From a bacterium (GTDB lineage: Bacteria > Planctomycetota > Planctomycetia > Planctomycetales > Planctomycetaceae): a stretch of 64,000 bases of DNA. The stretch lies in NCBI GenBank assembly GCA_016125225.1, contig WGME01000014.1, positions 211,070 through 275,069 on the forward strand. Direction: 5' to 3'. Positions 31,101-39,079 of this stretch are shown in pieces; position 1 is the first letter of the stretch; the number at the start of each line of letters is the position of its first letter. Under the pieces are notes generated by a model, which was not told the DNA's origin, made no database searches, and saw only the letters and a list, made by a program, of their open reading frames with translations. A program made the position numbers and the translations under genes.

Positions 31101-34100
31101 TGTCGATGCCGGCACGGCGGGAATTCAAGTCGTGGAAGGCTCCACGATCAGCCTGCCCGTGCAATTGAGCGACGATGTGCAGGTCCGCAATGTGGAACTG
31201 CTGCTCAATGGTCAGGTCGTCGAGAACGATGTGTCGTTTCCGTTCGATCTCGCCGGCAGCATGCCGAATCTTGCCGCGGGGAGCACCACAGCGACCCTAC
31301 AGGTCCGTGCGACAGACACCGGTGGCAATGTCACGCTCTCGCCGCTGACAACAGTGAATTTGGTCGCCGACACAACGCCCCCCACCATCGTCAGCATCAT
31401 GCCAGCCGATGGAGCGTTACGTTTCCAGGGGCTCAACACGGTGCGGTTGCAGTTCAGCGAGCCGGTCGATCCCACGACGATCAACGGTTCCACCATCCGC
31501 CTGACACCAACGAGCGGTGGCAGCAGCCTGGTGCCGGTCGATATTCAATTCCGCGCTCGCGGCACCGAAGCGGTCGTCACGTTCGACCTGCAATCCCTGG
31601 GCATGTACAACCTGAACATCAATCGCGACGGCATTAAAGACCGAGCCGGCAATGCGGTCGGAGGAGGATCACAGTCGCGAACGCTAAGCATCGTCGCCGA
31701 TCCCGATCCTGGTGACTTCCTCGGCGGTGCCCTCAATGTGGGAGAATTGAGCAGTACGCCCTTCACGTTCTCAGACCGCATCGGCAAAGACGCGATTGAC
31801 CAGCCCGATCCGGTCGATGTCTTCCGTTTCACGCTGGCAACCGATAAAAACGTGACCTACAGCCTGTCCGGTCTCACGAAGCAAATGCGGGCGGAGGTGT
31901 ATGTCGACGGCAATCAGGATGGGCAGTTCAACTCCAACGAATTGATTGAAACTCGCTTCATCAGTAGTTCGGGGACAGTCACGGAACCCTTGTCGGCAGG
32001 GGAGTATTTCCTGCGGTTGACTCCCAGCAATTCCAATGACGATACCTATTACACTCTGAACCTCTCGGCTGCAGCCTTGCCGGCTGATGACGGCCAGAAC
32101 GATCCCGGAGCCACTATCGCCACAGCTAGAAACCTGGGCACACTTTCCAGCACACCCGTTACCGTCGTCGATGCCGTCCGTACCTATGACGACGACGTCT
32201 ACAAGTTCACTGTCACCAACGACAGCATTGTCACCGCGGCCTTCACGGGGATCGATGAATATGTTGACATGCTGCTCTATTTTGATGGTGACAATGATGG
32301 CTTGTTCGACAGCAACGAACTGATTGAGTCGCGGTTTACCAGTAGCAATCTGACATTCATGGAACCGTTATCGGCGGGAACATACTATCTGCTCGTGCGA
32401 CCCGATAGCAGCAGCAGTAACGTCTATTACTCTCTAAGTCTGTCCGCAGCCGCCATTCCAAGCGATGATGGACAAAATGATCCTGGCGATACGATCGCCA
32501 CGGCTCGCAACCTGGGCACACTCTCCAGCACGCCCATCACCCTTGTCGATGCCGTTCGTACCTACGATAACGACGTCTACAAGTTCACCATCACCAACGA
32601 CAGCAATGTTACAGCCGCATTTTCTGGCATCGATGAATACGTCGATATGCTGCTCTATTTTGATGGTGACAACGATGGCGAGTTCGATAGCAACGAAAAC
32701 ATCGAATACCGCTTCACCAGCGGCAATCTCACAATTGTCGAACCATTGTCGGCCGGCACCTATTATCTGCTCGTGCGCCCCGATAGCAGCAGTAGTAATG
32801 CCTATTACACTCTGAGTCTATCCGCGGCGGCACTCCCGGGAGATGACGGCCAGAACGATCCTGGCGATACCATCGCCACAGCTCGTAATCTAGGCACTCT
32901 CTCCAGCACACCGGTCACCGTGGTCGATGCGGTCCGTACCTATGATGACGATGTCTATAAATTCACCATCACCACAGACAGCAATGTGACGGCGGCATTT
33001 ACTGGCATCGACGAATACGTCGACATGCTGATCTACTTTGATGGTGACAACGATGGCCAGTTCGACAGCAATGAAAACATCGAATACCGCTACTCAAATG
33101 GCAATCTTACGATTGTCGAACCTCTGTCGGCTGGCACTTACTATCTGCTCGTGCGACCCGACGGCAGCAGCTACAATGCCTATTACAGCCTGAGCCTGTC
33201 AGCGGCCGCACTGCCGGGAGATGACGGCCAGAACGACCCTGGCGACACCATCGCCACAGCCAGAAACCTGGGCACTCTCTCCAGCACGCCGATCACTGTC
33301 GTTGATACCGTCCGCACGTTCGACAGCGACGTTTACAAATTCACGATCACCAACGACAGTAACGTGACCGCGGCATTTACTGGCATCGACGAATACGTCG
33401 ACATGCTGATCTACTTTGATGGTGACAACGATGGTCAGTTCGACAGCAATGAAAATATCGAATACCGTTACTCAAATGGCAATCTTACGATTGTCGAACC
33501 TCTGTCGGCCGGCACCTACTATCTGCTCGTGCGACCCGACGGCAACAGCTACAACGCCTACTACAGCCTGAGTCTGTCAGCGGCGGCACTGCCGGGAGAT
33601 GACGGCCAGAACGATCCTGGCGACACCATCGCTACAGCTCGCAATTTAGGTACCCTTTCCAGCACGCCGATCATTGTCGTTGATACCGTCCGCACCTATG
33701 ACGACGACGTCTACAAGTTCACTATCAGTAACGATGCACTTATTACCGGTGCTTTCAGTGGAGTCACTGAAAGCCTTTCGGTCGGCCTTTATCTCGATGC
33801 CAATAGCAACGGAACGCTGGAAAGCTCTGAATTGCTTCAATCGCAGACGGTCACCTCGACATTTAGTTTGTTAAAACCGCTAGTGGCCGGAACCTACTAC
33901 CTGCGAGTGGCACCGTCTTCCAGCAGTGAGAATTCCAGTTTCTCACTGAGTCTGTCTCAGCAGCCTGTCCAGATGACTCCTCCTCCCGGATTCTTTGGCA
34001 CGGAATTTACCAAAATCACCTTTGACGACTTGCCCTCGGGCACGGCGCTGTCATCGCAATATCAGAACTATGGAGTCAACTTCTCGATTGCTGAGACTGG

Positions 34101-35406
34101 CGAAGTGAAAGCAGGGGGATTAGGCGGCAATACAGATGCAACATCTGGCCTCAACAGTCTTTTCTGGCGGAAAACAACAAACAGCAGCGATCCGGGGGCG
34201 TGGCTGGTCGTCGACTTTGTGGACAGTATGTTTTCCAGTCTTCCAACGGCTGTGGGGTTCATGGCTACCGATACGCCCAATTCTCCTATGACAGCAGTGG
34301 CTTACAATGCCGCAGGGGTCGAAGTGAGTCGGTTCACCACTCCCAACACCTTTGATAGTTCTGCGTCACCGGTCGCCACGCAAAAAGAAGATCAGTTCGT
34401 TGGCCTGACAAGTAGCCAGGGAATCAGTCGGATCGAGATCCGTGCCGAACGACATAGCAATGGCTCGATTGTCGGGGCGGAAATTGATGACTTGCAGTTC
34501 AATCGGCGGCTTGTCATTCCAGAAACACCTGTTGCTGTTGCCAACTATCAATTTCAGAACAATTTGAGTTCAACTGTCGGAGCGAGTTCACTGGCAGCAG
34601 TGGGAACTGGCGCTTACGTGTCGGATACAGTGCTGGGACAGAGCCGAACGGTTTACTCCTTTACCGCCGGCAACGGCTTGCAATTGAACACCAATGGGTT
34701 GATACCAAGTAACAACTACACGATTGAGCTTGTCTTTCGATTCGACGACACCAGTGGTTATCAGAAGGTCCTCGACTTCGCCAACCGCCAATCAGATGGT
34801 GGATTGTATGTTCTGAATGGTGGATTGAATTTCTATCAGGCATCAGGATCAACCACAGGGGGAGTCGTCCCGACTTCGCAATACATTCATCTCGTAGCAC
34901 GTCGCTCCAGTGCCACCAATGAATTCTCAGCCTGGATCGGTGGATCACCAGTGATCAACTTCCCGGACTCCAACTCGCTAGCAGCCGTGTCTGTTGCGAA
35001 CCTATTGCATCTGTTCGTCGACGACACGGTCACTGGTGGTGAAGTCGCACCAGGTCGAGTTGCTCTGTTACGCGTCTATAACCAGGCCTTGTCCACCGAT
35101 CAGATTCAACTCCTCGCGAACAACCCCTTTACGCCTGCGATGGTTGTGGCAAAGTCAGAATCGCAGGAGATTCGGTCAGACTCCACGAACAATCTTTCGT
35201 CCAACTCCATAGCGGGATCATTGATTCCGTTCCCGTCACTGCATCAGTTCACGACCATTTACAGCCTGGAACCTCAACAGCTACCGATAGCCAAAGTCAG
35301 CGATTCAACGACTTCAACATCACCGTCAACTTCAACGAGCCGATTCAACCGTACTCGACGTCGCGACTGGTATGCCACTGCGAGCACGCTTGAGCATGAG
35401 CAGTAG
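25147..35406 (+). CDS. Giant LEPR-x-LL surface protein (cadherin, LVIVD, PPC and LamG-like repeats), 3,419 aa
   Basis: Probably exported and cell-surface attached. ATG 25147 has AAGGA 6 bases upstream; a TTG at 25111 is less likely. The order, in rough residues, is: basic N-terminus with LEPRILL (38-44); seven cadherin-like repeats (65-775; pattern F-S-I-x-E-N ... V-G-T-V-x-A-x-D-P-D); an Ig-like domain; an SbsA-like Ig domain (860-970); a carboxypeptidase-regulatory-like region (980-1275); an alpha-helical insert (1282-1498); a thrombospondin-3-type calcium stretch (DADSDFDGLPD, near 1610); LVIVD propeller repeats (1660-1970); a second SbsA-like domain; six PPC-like repeats (2185-2943); and a LamG-like domain (about 3130-3330). 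Cadherin and PPC modules suggest calcium-dependent adhesion or a long stalk. No enzyme motif is visible, and the ligand is unknown. Confidence 0.9.
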   Translation: MVYDWLANVRRGIVVRAASRRPGRRYSASHQAAQIQMLEPRILLAGTSSEADAFVDAPAVAMTNQPPVIADQAFSIIKESAVGTVVGTVQASDPDAGDMLTYSISGGNVNQAFLIDPATGVISVNSSQAINYLSTPTFTLRIAATDTSLVTRKANVTVNVLDVNSPPVVTDQTFSVPENSSVGTFVGAVAATDVNRADTLVYSFSGGNVNQAFRIDAATGVISVNNTAALDRETLPTFTLRVAVTDTGNPALTRKANITVNLSNVNEPPTISPATFTIVKNLPAGRVVGSITASDPDLSAGDQLTYSFSGGNVSNTFAIHPTTGVITVNNPALLDYVSQPVFHLRVAVTDTGNITRKADVTVNVLDVNSPPEIADQSFSIAENLAVSTFVGQVIARDINPTDTLTYGLSGGNVNNAFAIDTVTGVITVRTPSALNFEALPVFTLRVAVTDTASPAQTRKANITVNLTNVNEPPLIVDQMFSINENLSSGIVVGTATATDPDAGDAVRYSISGGNVSQAFRINPETGAIAINNPAAINFELNPVFTLRVAATDSGSLTRKSNVTVRLNDLNEAPEVVDRTFTIPENRVAGTVIGTVTAVDPDAGNTVTYAFSGGNVGNAFAIDPTTGVITVRTPAAINFEANPVFALRVQATDDATMPLSKKANITVNLTNLNEEPVIADQTLSIAENSALGAIVGNVIATDPDAGDQLTYAFSGGNIEQAFAIDPSTGVIRVNNPAKFNFEALANFALRVQVTDSAGLTRKANVAVNVLNVNEPPVVQAVTPFRTGPGSEVRFEVFATDPDGPNQPLTLSLTGAPNGAVVDSMTHTFRWTPTTAQIGEFNFQLSVSDGEFTASTPVNIVVKRFGISHVTPANGTTNVSLTRETVVTFNAPVDPSTITANSLYAIANGERIPASIRVSANERTATLFYDDPLPSSTEVRVVIDGSIITGRSGELLDADGNGVAGGVRNVDFRTLSLTNIPNTTVWGYVYDSYNRNPDGGDRPIVGAKIFLDADPNVFSVTDQNGRFELGLQDANNDGVPDGLPAPDFFVHIDGSQASNAPAGAVYATLGKAFHSVPGERTQLNMAGTPFNVYLPPMFGDDIVTLNGSDDATVGFGADAQAAIRNNLFPNDPAKAEMAIDATRVIYPAGSAQDESGNPATRASIIPVDPSRLPAPLPPNVDPSLVISIQAGTDAGFNLAGGSMNFDTPAPVSFPNLDGLAPGAKSLIWSFDHDAGHWEVVGTGTVSADGTAIVSDPGVGILAPGWHFTDPGATVNGRGATIFSPDFYDDCTTQETIKAWAHVATDVAVVAAEFLPITKFAKGVIKSIDSLNDYFAKINDINTNPTIDSPGWEAIKATLNLGASLVFNFVPGSSLLKRFGKSGELADKILTNVSNASEAAQSISSGCALDWPEINTYATRAYNIASTAKSINRALSPTATFIDRVPITLSAIDFVLGFNFNPNEALPQDVVNALNSTMVELEELVDQYSPFSASGLDDFSSGLSDLNTENSSNLLSLDNYLQSKHSASEIRGNGTVNYVISDLDLGDSQRGSFDSDAGLPPLVLRPDGSYRIDFYGPDGSIGSIGVNTPGNGENVTLPPVIFQTPDVFGEDADSDFDGLPDFGEWVFGTSTSNSDTDDDGISDGAEIQQGTNPLDGRGFPTGVIASLPLRGEANEVVLEGSTLQGDRQTAYVATGSYGLAIVDASRFDNPIILGQLDLKGTATDVAVDGVRQLAAVAAGTGGIHIVDVSDPMLPRLVRTLDVQTNQLEVYDGVIYAAVGADLQSYDLLTGEPLQTLDLGTETITGLAREGGFLYTMDNARNLEVVDITGFVMARRGGVQLTHGGGKITVGGGIVYASPANYSRGGYATANVSNPAVPVQISASDVVAPNIAPGTLAIPNGSGRGLVIGQPGSSGQVYVVDMTNPANTDVAGAQFITRFDLPGTPQSAAIGAGIGFIATGSRGLQVVNYLPFDTQRTAPMLTANFASLDVDAGTAGIQVVEGSTISLPVQLSDDVQVRNVELLLNGQVVENDVSFPFDLAGSMPNLAAGSTTATLQVRATDTGGNVTLSPLTTVNLVADTTPPTIVSIMPADGALRFQGLNTVRLQFSEPVDPTTINGSTIRLTPTSGGSSLVPVDIQFRARGTEAVVTFDLQSLGMYNLNINRDGIKDRAGNAVGGGSQSRTLSIVADPDPGDFLGGALNVGELSSTPFTFSDRIGKDAIDQPDPVDVFRFTLATDKNVTYSLSGLTKQMRAEVYVDGNQDGQFNSNELIETRFISSSGTVTEPLSAGEYFLRLTPSNSNDDTYYTLNLSAAALPADDGQNDPGATIATARNLGTLSSTPVTVVDAVRTYDDDVYKFTVTNDSIVTAAFTGIDEYVDMLLYFDGDNDGLFDSNELIESRFTSSNLTFMEPLSAGTYYLLVRPDSSSSNVYYSLSLSAAAIPSDDGQNDPGDTIATARNLGTLSSTPITLVDAVRTYDNDVYKFTITNDSNVTAAFSGIDEYVDMLLYFDGDNDGEFDSNENIEYRFTSGNLTIVEPLSAGTYYLLVRPDSSSSNAYYTLSLSAAALPGDDGQNDPGDTIATARNLGTLSSTPVTVVDAVRTYDDDVYKFTITTDSNVTAAFTGIDEYVDMLIYFDGDNDGQFDSNENIEYRYSNGNLTIVEPLSAGTYYLLVRPDGSSYNAYYSLSLSAAALPGDDGQNDPGDTIATARNLGTLSSTPITVVDTVRTFDSDVYKFTITNDSNVTAAFTGIDEYVDMLIYFDGDNDGQFDSNENIEYRYSNGNLTIVEPLSAGTYYLLVRPDGNSYNAYYSLSLSAAALPGDDGQNDPGDTIATARNLGTLSSTPIIVVDTVRTYDDDVYKFTISNDALITGAFSGVTESLSVGLYLDANSNGTLESSELLQSQTVTSTFSLLKPLVAGTYYLRVAPSSSSENSSFSLSLSQQPVQMTPPPGFFGTEFTKITFDDLPSGTALSSQYQNYGVNFSIAETGEVKAGGLGGNTDATSGLNSLFWRKTTNSSDPGAWLVVDFVDSMFSSLPTAVGFMATDTPNSPMTAVAYNAAGVEVSRFTTPNTFDSSASPVATQKEDQFVGLTSSQGISRIEIRAERHSNGSIVGAEIDDLQFNRRLVIPETPVAVANYQFQNNLSSTVGASSLAAVGTGAYVSDTVLGQSRTVYSFTAGNGLQLNTNGLIPSNNYTIELVFRFDDTSGYQKVLDFANRQSDGGLYVLNGGLNFYQASGSTTGGVVPTSQYIHLVARRSSATNEFSAWIGGSPVINFPDSNSLAAVSVANLLHLFVDDTVTGGEVAPGRVALLRVYNQALSTDQIQLLANNPFTPAMVVAKSESQEIRSDSTNNLSSNSIAGSLIPFPSLHQFTTIYSLEPQQLPIAKVSDSTTSTSPSTSTSRFNRTRRRDWYATASTLEHEQ
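28990..29640 (+). other. Helix-rich insert inside the giant surface protein
   Basis: The encoded ~215 residues are rich in Ala, Ile, Lys and Asn and look alpha-helical with mildly hydrophobic stretches (VATDVAVVAAEFLPITKF, SLVFNFVPGSSLL). Everything around them is beta-type repeat. Codons are more A/T-rich than in the flanks. It has one Cys near each end (DDCTTQ, SSGCALDW). Function unknown. Confidence 0.55.
32086..33975 (+). repeat. 378-bp in-frame tandem repeats (PPC-like modules)
   Basis: Five units start with GATGAC/GATGATGG at 32086, 32464, 32842, 33220 and 33598, each exactly 378 bp (126 residues), beginning DDGQNDPG. A diverged sixth unit precedes them (from about 31708), and the second half of the last unit has diverged. 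Units three and four are nearly identical, with mostly synonymous differences, which points to recent duplication. Confidence 0.95.
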
Positions 35407-35513
35407 TAATGACCGCTTCAGTTGCTTAACGTTATACTTCATGGGGACCTGCGATCTCGGTTGACGCAATCACTTGGTTGTGTGTGAATCAACATTTGAA
35501 CTCCCATTCAGCC

Positions 35514-36465
35514 CTGAAGTGGACCCCGAAATTCGGACCACGGAACAGGGTTTGTTAGATGGTGGTCAGCGGGGGTTTGTGCGGCCGGATTGGAAGGCGT
35601 GCTAGGGGGGCTGATTGGACAAGCCCTGGTGGGGGCGTTCGTGGCAATAGTAGGTGAAGTACGCCTTTAACCCTCGATGACAATCGGCTCCTGTCGCGTA
35701 CTCCTTGAGGTAGATATTCTCGTACTTCACGGTTCGCCATAACCGTTCGATCATCACGTTGTCGACGGCACGTCCCTTCCCATCCATGCTGATGGCAATC
35801 GATTTCGCTGCCAGTCGCCCGGTGAATTCCCGGCTTGTGAATTGTGACCCTTGATCGGTGTTGAAGATCTCCGGGCGACCATGCCGCAAGGCTTCGTCCA
35901 GCGCCTCGCAGCAGAACTCCACATCCATCGTGTTCGACAATCGCCAACTGAGCATGCAGCGGCTGAACCAGTCCATCACCGCCGTCAGATACAGGTACCC
36001 CTGCCGCATCGGCACGTACGTGATGTCGATGCACCAGACCTGATTCGGACGAGTGATCTCCAATCCCCGCAGCAAGTACGGATAGACTTGATGCCCGACC
36101 GCCGGAACAGCGGTTCGCGGTCCCGGTGCGATCCCAGAAGGCCCATTTTCCCCCAGCAATCGCTGCACTTTCTTACGATTGACGAGGCACCCCTGACTCT
36201 GCAACCACAACACCATCCTGCGGCTTCCCGGAAACGGATGCCGCAGGTACTCTTCGTCGATCAGCCGCATCATCGCCAGATTTTCGACGCTCTCCGGCAC
36301 CGGTTCGTAGTACACATTCGACCGATGCAGGCCCAGCAAGGAGCACTGTTGTCGCAAGCTCAACTGGCGATCATCCGGATGAATCCACGCCCGGCGTTCA
36401 GCCACCGTGCTCGGCCACTTTTTTTTGATCCTGTTCTCCGTAACCTCCCCGAGACTCATCGTCCC
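35514..36465 (-). mobile_element. IS3-family remnant, 5' end and orfA missing
   Basis: One end is probably TGAAGTGGACCCCGAAATTCG (from about 35515). At the other side similarity stops near 36465, directly before orfB; no orfA and no inverted partner end are found. An XRE-type gene occupies the place where orfA would be. Confidence 0.6.
35602..36459 (-). CDS. IS3-family transposase orfB
   Basis: A 285-residue DDE transposase. It has HTH_21 (RRAWIHPDDRQLSLRQQCSLLGL), the catalytic core WCIDITYVP (first Asp), FNTDQGSQF (second Asp) and NVMIERLWRTVKYE (Glu), all in frame. The C-terminus stops at LSNQPP in a run of six C, where relatives usually continue for ~10-20 residues, so a slip in the C-run may have shortened it. 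The N-terminus reads IKKK over a run of eight A, the type of site where orfA-orfB frameshifting occurs. Without orfA it probably cannot transpose. It is not the same IS as that at 16493: the two proteins differ throughout. Confidence 0.85.
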   Translation of the reverse strand: MSLGEVTENRIKKKWPSTVAERRAWIHPDDRQLSLRQQCSLLGLHRSNVYYEPVPESVENLAMMRLIDEEYLRHPFPGSRRMVLWLQSQGCLVNRKKVQRLLGENGPSGIAPGPRTAVPAVGHQVYPYLLRGLEITRPNQVWCIDITYVPMRQGYLYLTAVMDWFSRCMLSWRLSNTMDVEFCCEALDEALRHGRPEIFNTDQGSQFTSREFTGRLAAKSIAISMDGKGRAVDNVMIERLWRTVKYENIYLKEYATGADCHRGLKAYFTYYCHERPHQGLSNQPP

Positions 36466-36541
36466 CCGTGAGTGCTGATAGCATAGTGCATTGTGCGAAA
36501 TTCATCCGTCATGTCGTGGTCGCTCCTGACCAAAGACTCAA

Positions 36542-36763
36542 TCAGCCCGATTCTCGCGGGCATGCCCGTTCGAACCGGGCGATCAGCTGCGAGGGCTTGA
36601 CCTTCATCGGCGGGCAGAGCCGGAAGAGCATCTGGATGGTGGGGGATTTTTTGTCGCGTTCCAGCTGGGAGACGTAGCTGCGATCGACCCCGGCCGCCAA
36701 GGCAAGAGCTACCTGCGTCAACCCCGCCGCTTCGCGGGTCTCTTTCAGGATCTGTCCCATCAT
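36542..36763 (-). CDS. Small XRE-family DNA-binding protein
   Basis: A 73-residue protein that is almost entirely a lambda-Cro/C1-type helix-turn-helix: GQILKETREAAGLTQVALALAAGVDRSYVSQLERDKKSPTI, with the typical Q-L-E-R-x-K-x-S-P recognition-helix end. Two ATG codons occur at the start. It stands alone, so it could be a stray regulator, part of a mobile element, or what is left of a toxin-antitoxin or restriction-control unit; nothing beside it favours one choice. It lies next to the truncated end of the IS3 remnant. Confidence 0.75.
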   Translation of the reverse strand: MMGQILKETREAAGLTQVALALAAGVDRSYVSQLERDKKSPTIQMLFRLCPPMKVKPSQLIARFERACPRESG

Positions 36764-36900
36764 GCCGGGAGCGTAGTTGACCTCCGCCTGGCAGTCTGTG
36801 GACTATAGCCCCAGGAAATTGAATCTTGGACCGGATTGGTCGGGGATCTCATTCCCGGTTTATGGAGAGATTTTGAGGGCATTTCGGAAAGGGAACTCGC

Positions 36901-37146
36901 ATGGGAAGAGTTGTAGCATCGGCGATTGGAATTCTGGGAATCGTGGTGTTTTCCCCGTTCATTTTGGCAGGACTGGGCGAGTGGGTGTTAGCCGTGCCAG
37001 TCGTGGGATTCTGCATGGCGTCGCTGGCGAGATCGTTGTTGCGATCGCGCCGATACCCAGCACATACCCCGGAATTTTGGGGGATTTCCAAACAATCTAC
37101 CCAGACGCTAAAGATATCTCCGTGGATCATCGTTGGAAATGCTTGA
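36901..37146 (+). CDS. Possible small membrane protein, unknown family
   Basis: An 81-residue frame with AAAGGGA about 6 bases before the ATG. The first half is strongly hydrophobic, with two likely membrane helices (VVASAIGILGIVVFSPFIL and GLGEWVLAVPVVGFCMASLA), then a basic stretch (RSLLRSRR) and a polar tail. No family recognised. It is convergent with the Stealth-like gene. The ribosome site and hydrophobicity support a real gene, but its length allows chance. Confidence 0.4.
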   Translation: MGRVVASAIGILGIVVFSPFILAGLGEWVLAVPVVGFCMASLARSLLRSRRYPAHTPEFWGISKQSTQTLKISPWIIVGNA

Positions 37147-37205
37147 GTCACCATGGGCCGGTTTAAGGCCACCGAGGGGGCACCCCATGAAATCCAGTGA
37201 GGTCT

Positions 37206-38810
37206 TCAGGATGCTTCTGGTGAAGTGGGATTGGGTTGCGAGAACTGATAGCGGTAAGTCTCAAATCGCCGTTTGTCAGAGCCTGCTTCTTCCCAACTGT
37301 AATCCGCCTCAGCCAAAAGGGTGAGGCGCAGGGTCGTATCGGCCACGATGGCGAACCCACAGGACCGTGCCCGCTGGCAAAAGGCGAACTCGTCATTCAA
37401 ATACCGATGGATGTCTCTCTCTTCCTGGATGAGCGGCAGGAAATACGGCGTCAGGGGACGAGCAGTCGGTAAGACACACGCAGGCAAAGACAATTGCTCT
37501 GCCATTCGGTCATAGACCTCGCGACGGACATGCAGAAAAGCCGTCGAGAGACCTTGCAACTCGATCAGGCCGCCTGCCTTGCCAAGCACAATCTCGGCCG
37601 TTTCGGGCAATATCTGCAGGGCCAGTGACCGCTGACCCGCAATCGGCAAGATTCCGCCACATAAGGGTAACTGCCGCCGACGCAGTTCTTCGACGGCATC
37701 GGCCTGAAACCCCACATCGCCATGAATCCATAGGGTTTCTTCGAAACCATCCGCCAGCGCATCCGAGGCCAACTGACTCCGAACGCGATCGCTGGCAGAA
37801 TCACAACGACAGCGACGCACCACATAACCACGCTGCTCCAACTCTCGCAGTCCAGACTCGCAAGCCGGCGCGATGAATTGACGATAGGGCACCAGGACCG
37901 CGCAGCGGCGAGGTTCCAATGATTTCGCCGATGGAAACGGTACTGGTATGCCCAGCGGTTGGGTTGTTGTGGCGGGAATCGGAGTGTTAATGCCAGCCGT
38001 GGCTGGCGATATCAACTGAACGCTCGAAAGACCTGCTACTTCATACTCACACGGGTCGGGAAACCGTTCCCGCAAGAATCGCAGCAGATCAGGGCCGAAC
38101 GCATCGTCATCAAAATTGAGGAATTGTCTGCCCGCACATTGAGCGACTACATCGTCATAGCGTGCGGGCTTCCAATGAAAGCCCGCATAGGAATTCTCTT
38201 CCGCCAGCTTGATCGACGTGAATGGCTCGCGACTCTGGATATGGTTCATGATAGCCGATTGCGCCAGCGGCCCAAAAAAACGATCTTCGCACATGTAGGG
38301 CCGAAACGTCTGAACGGCGGCAAGCACCTGGGACTTCTTCAGGTAGAGCGGAACATGCAATTCATAATTCAATCGCGGCAACTGTAAGCGCCGCAGAATG
38401 TCATAGGTCCGCCATAGGGCCTCAGCGAACAAGCCGCTCCCGCGGTTTGAGGACGCAGCATCCAGATCGTTTAGATAACGGCGACGGACGGCGTCTTGAG
38501 GAGTAAACTCCCGGAGCAAGATGTAGTCATCAGTAAAGGTGAGGAACTCGGACGCGACATCAGGCAGCAAGGCCACCATATACCACATCAAAAATGTGTT
38601 GGTCAGCGGGGTCTGAAAGCCTTCGATCCATGCCACGATATCGTGAGGAACATGTTCAATCCGTTGAGTGTCATGGGACAGCCAGGTCGGCCGGTCGCCA
38701 AAAATCCAGACCTTGCGAATCCATGGTGTGTACCGTGCCACGCTTCGTAACGAGTACCGCAGCTCCTCATCACGATGCCGACTGTGGCGGAATATGTAGA
38801 CGATATCCAT
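37206..38810 (-). CDS. Stealth-like phosphotransferase fused to a glycosyltransferase-like domain
   Basis: A 534-residue protein in two parts. Residues 1-~270 resemble Stealth-type capsule polymerases (sugar-phosphate transferases): start DIVYIFRHSRHRDEELRYSLRSV, then YTPWIRKVWIFGDRPTWL, and EFLTFTDDYILLREFTP where the family has its metal-binding Asp pair. The usual first motif (DxVYTWVDG) is altered to DIVYIFRHS. After a Pro/Thr-rich linker, residues ~305-530 look like a GT-A-type fold: CAVLVPYRQFIAPACESGL, then ETLWIHGDVGFQADAVEEL with a D-x-D-like site. This suggests surface-polysaccharide synthesis, with two transfer activities in one chain. No capsule or export genes lie nearby, so the context does not confirm it. 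Confidence 0.65.
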   Translation of the reverse strand: MDIVYIFRHSRHRDEELRYSLRSVARYTPWIRKVWIFGDRPTWLSHDTQRIEHVPHDIVAWIEGFQTPLTNTFLMWYMVALLPDVASEFLTFTDDYILLREFTPQDAVRRRYLNDLDAASSNRGSGLFAEALWRTYDILRRLQLPRLNYELHVPLYLKKSQVLAAVQTFRPYMCEDRFFGPLAQSAIMNHIQSREPFTSIKLAEENSYAGFHWKPARYDDVVAQCAGRQFLNFDDDAFGPDLLRFLRERFPDPCEYEVAGLSSVQLISPATAGINTPIPATTTQPLGIPVPFPSAKSLEPRRCAVLVPYRQFIAPACESGLRELEQRGYVVRRCRCDSASDRVRSQLASDALADGFEETLWIHGDVGFQADAVEELRRRQLPLCGGILPIAGQRSLALQILPETAEIVLGKAGGLIELQGLSTAFLHVRREVYDRMAEQLSLPACVLPTARPLTPYFLPLIQEERDIHRYLNDEFAFCQRARSCGFAIVADTTLRLTLLAEADYSWEEAGSDKRRFETYRYQFSQPNPTSPEAS

Positions 38811-39079
38811 GGATAATCACGACTCCATCACAGTTTCTCTGATGGATGGCTTGGCAATACCGGAAGTCAGTTAACGCAGCTGGGCTGCTTGGGTCAAGCC
38901 GTCGCAAGCGATTGGCCACGATCGCACAACATGAGGTAGATGGCACACGAGTCTGAAATATCAACTCAGTTTGCTTGCAAACAATTCATAAAATCGGCAT
39001 AGTCGCAACTCGTACACCAGTCTTTTCGCTGTCGATCACACCTGATCGTACGTTCCGAATCTAACGGGAGTTATGGGCC

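Noticed and set aside
32086..33975. CRISPR-like array
   Set aside because: The units are 378 bp, contiguous, in frame and protein-coding, without spacers.
38811..39079. Promoter for the giant toxin gene
   Set aside because: A/T-rich bases near 38,965-38,995 are suggestive, but no -35/-10 pair with proper spacing was found.
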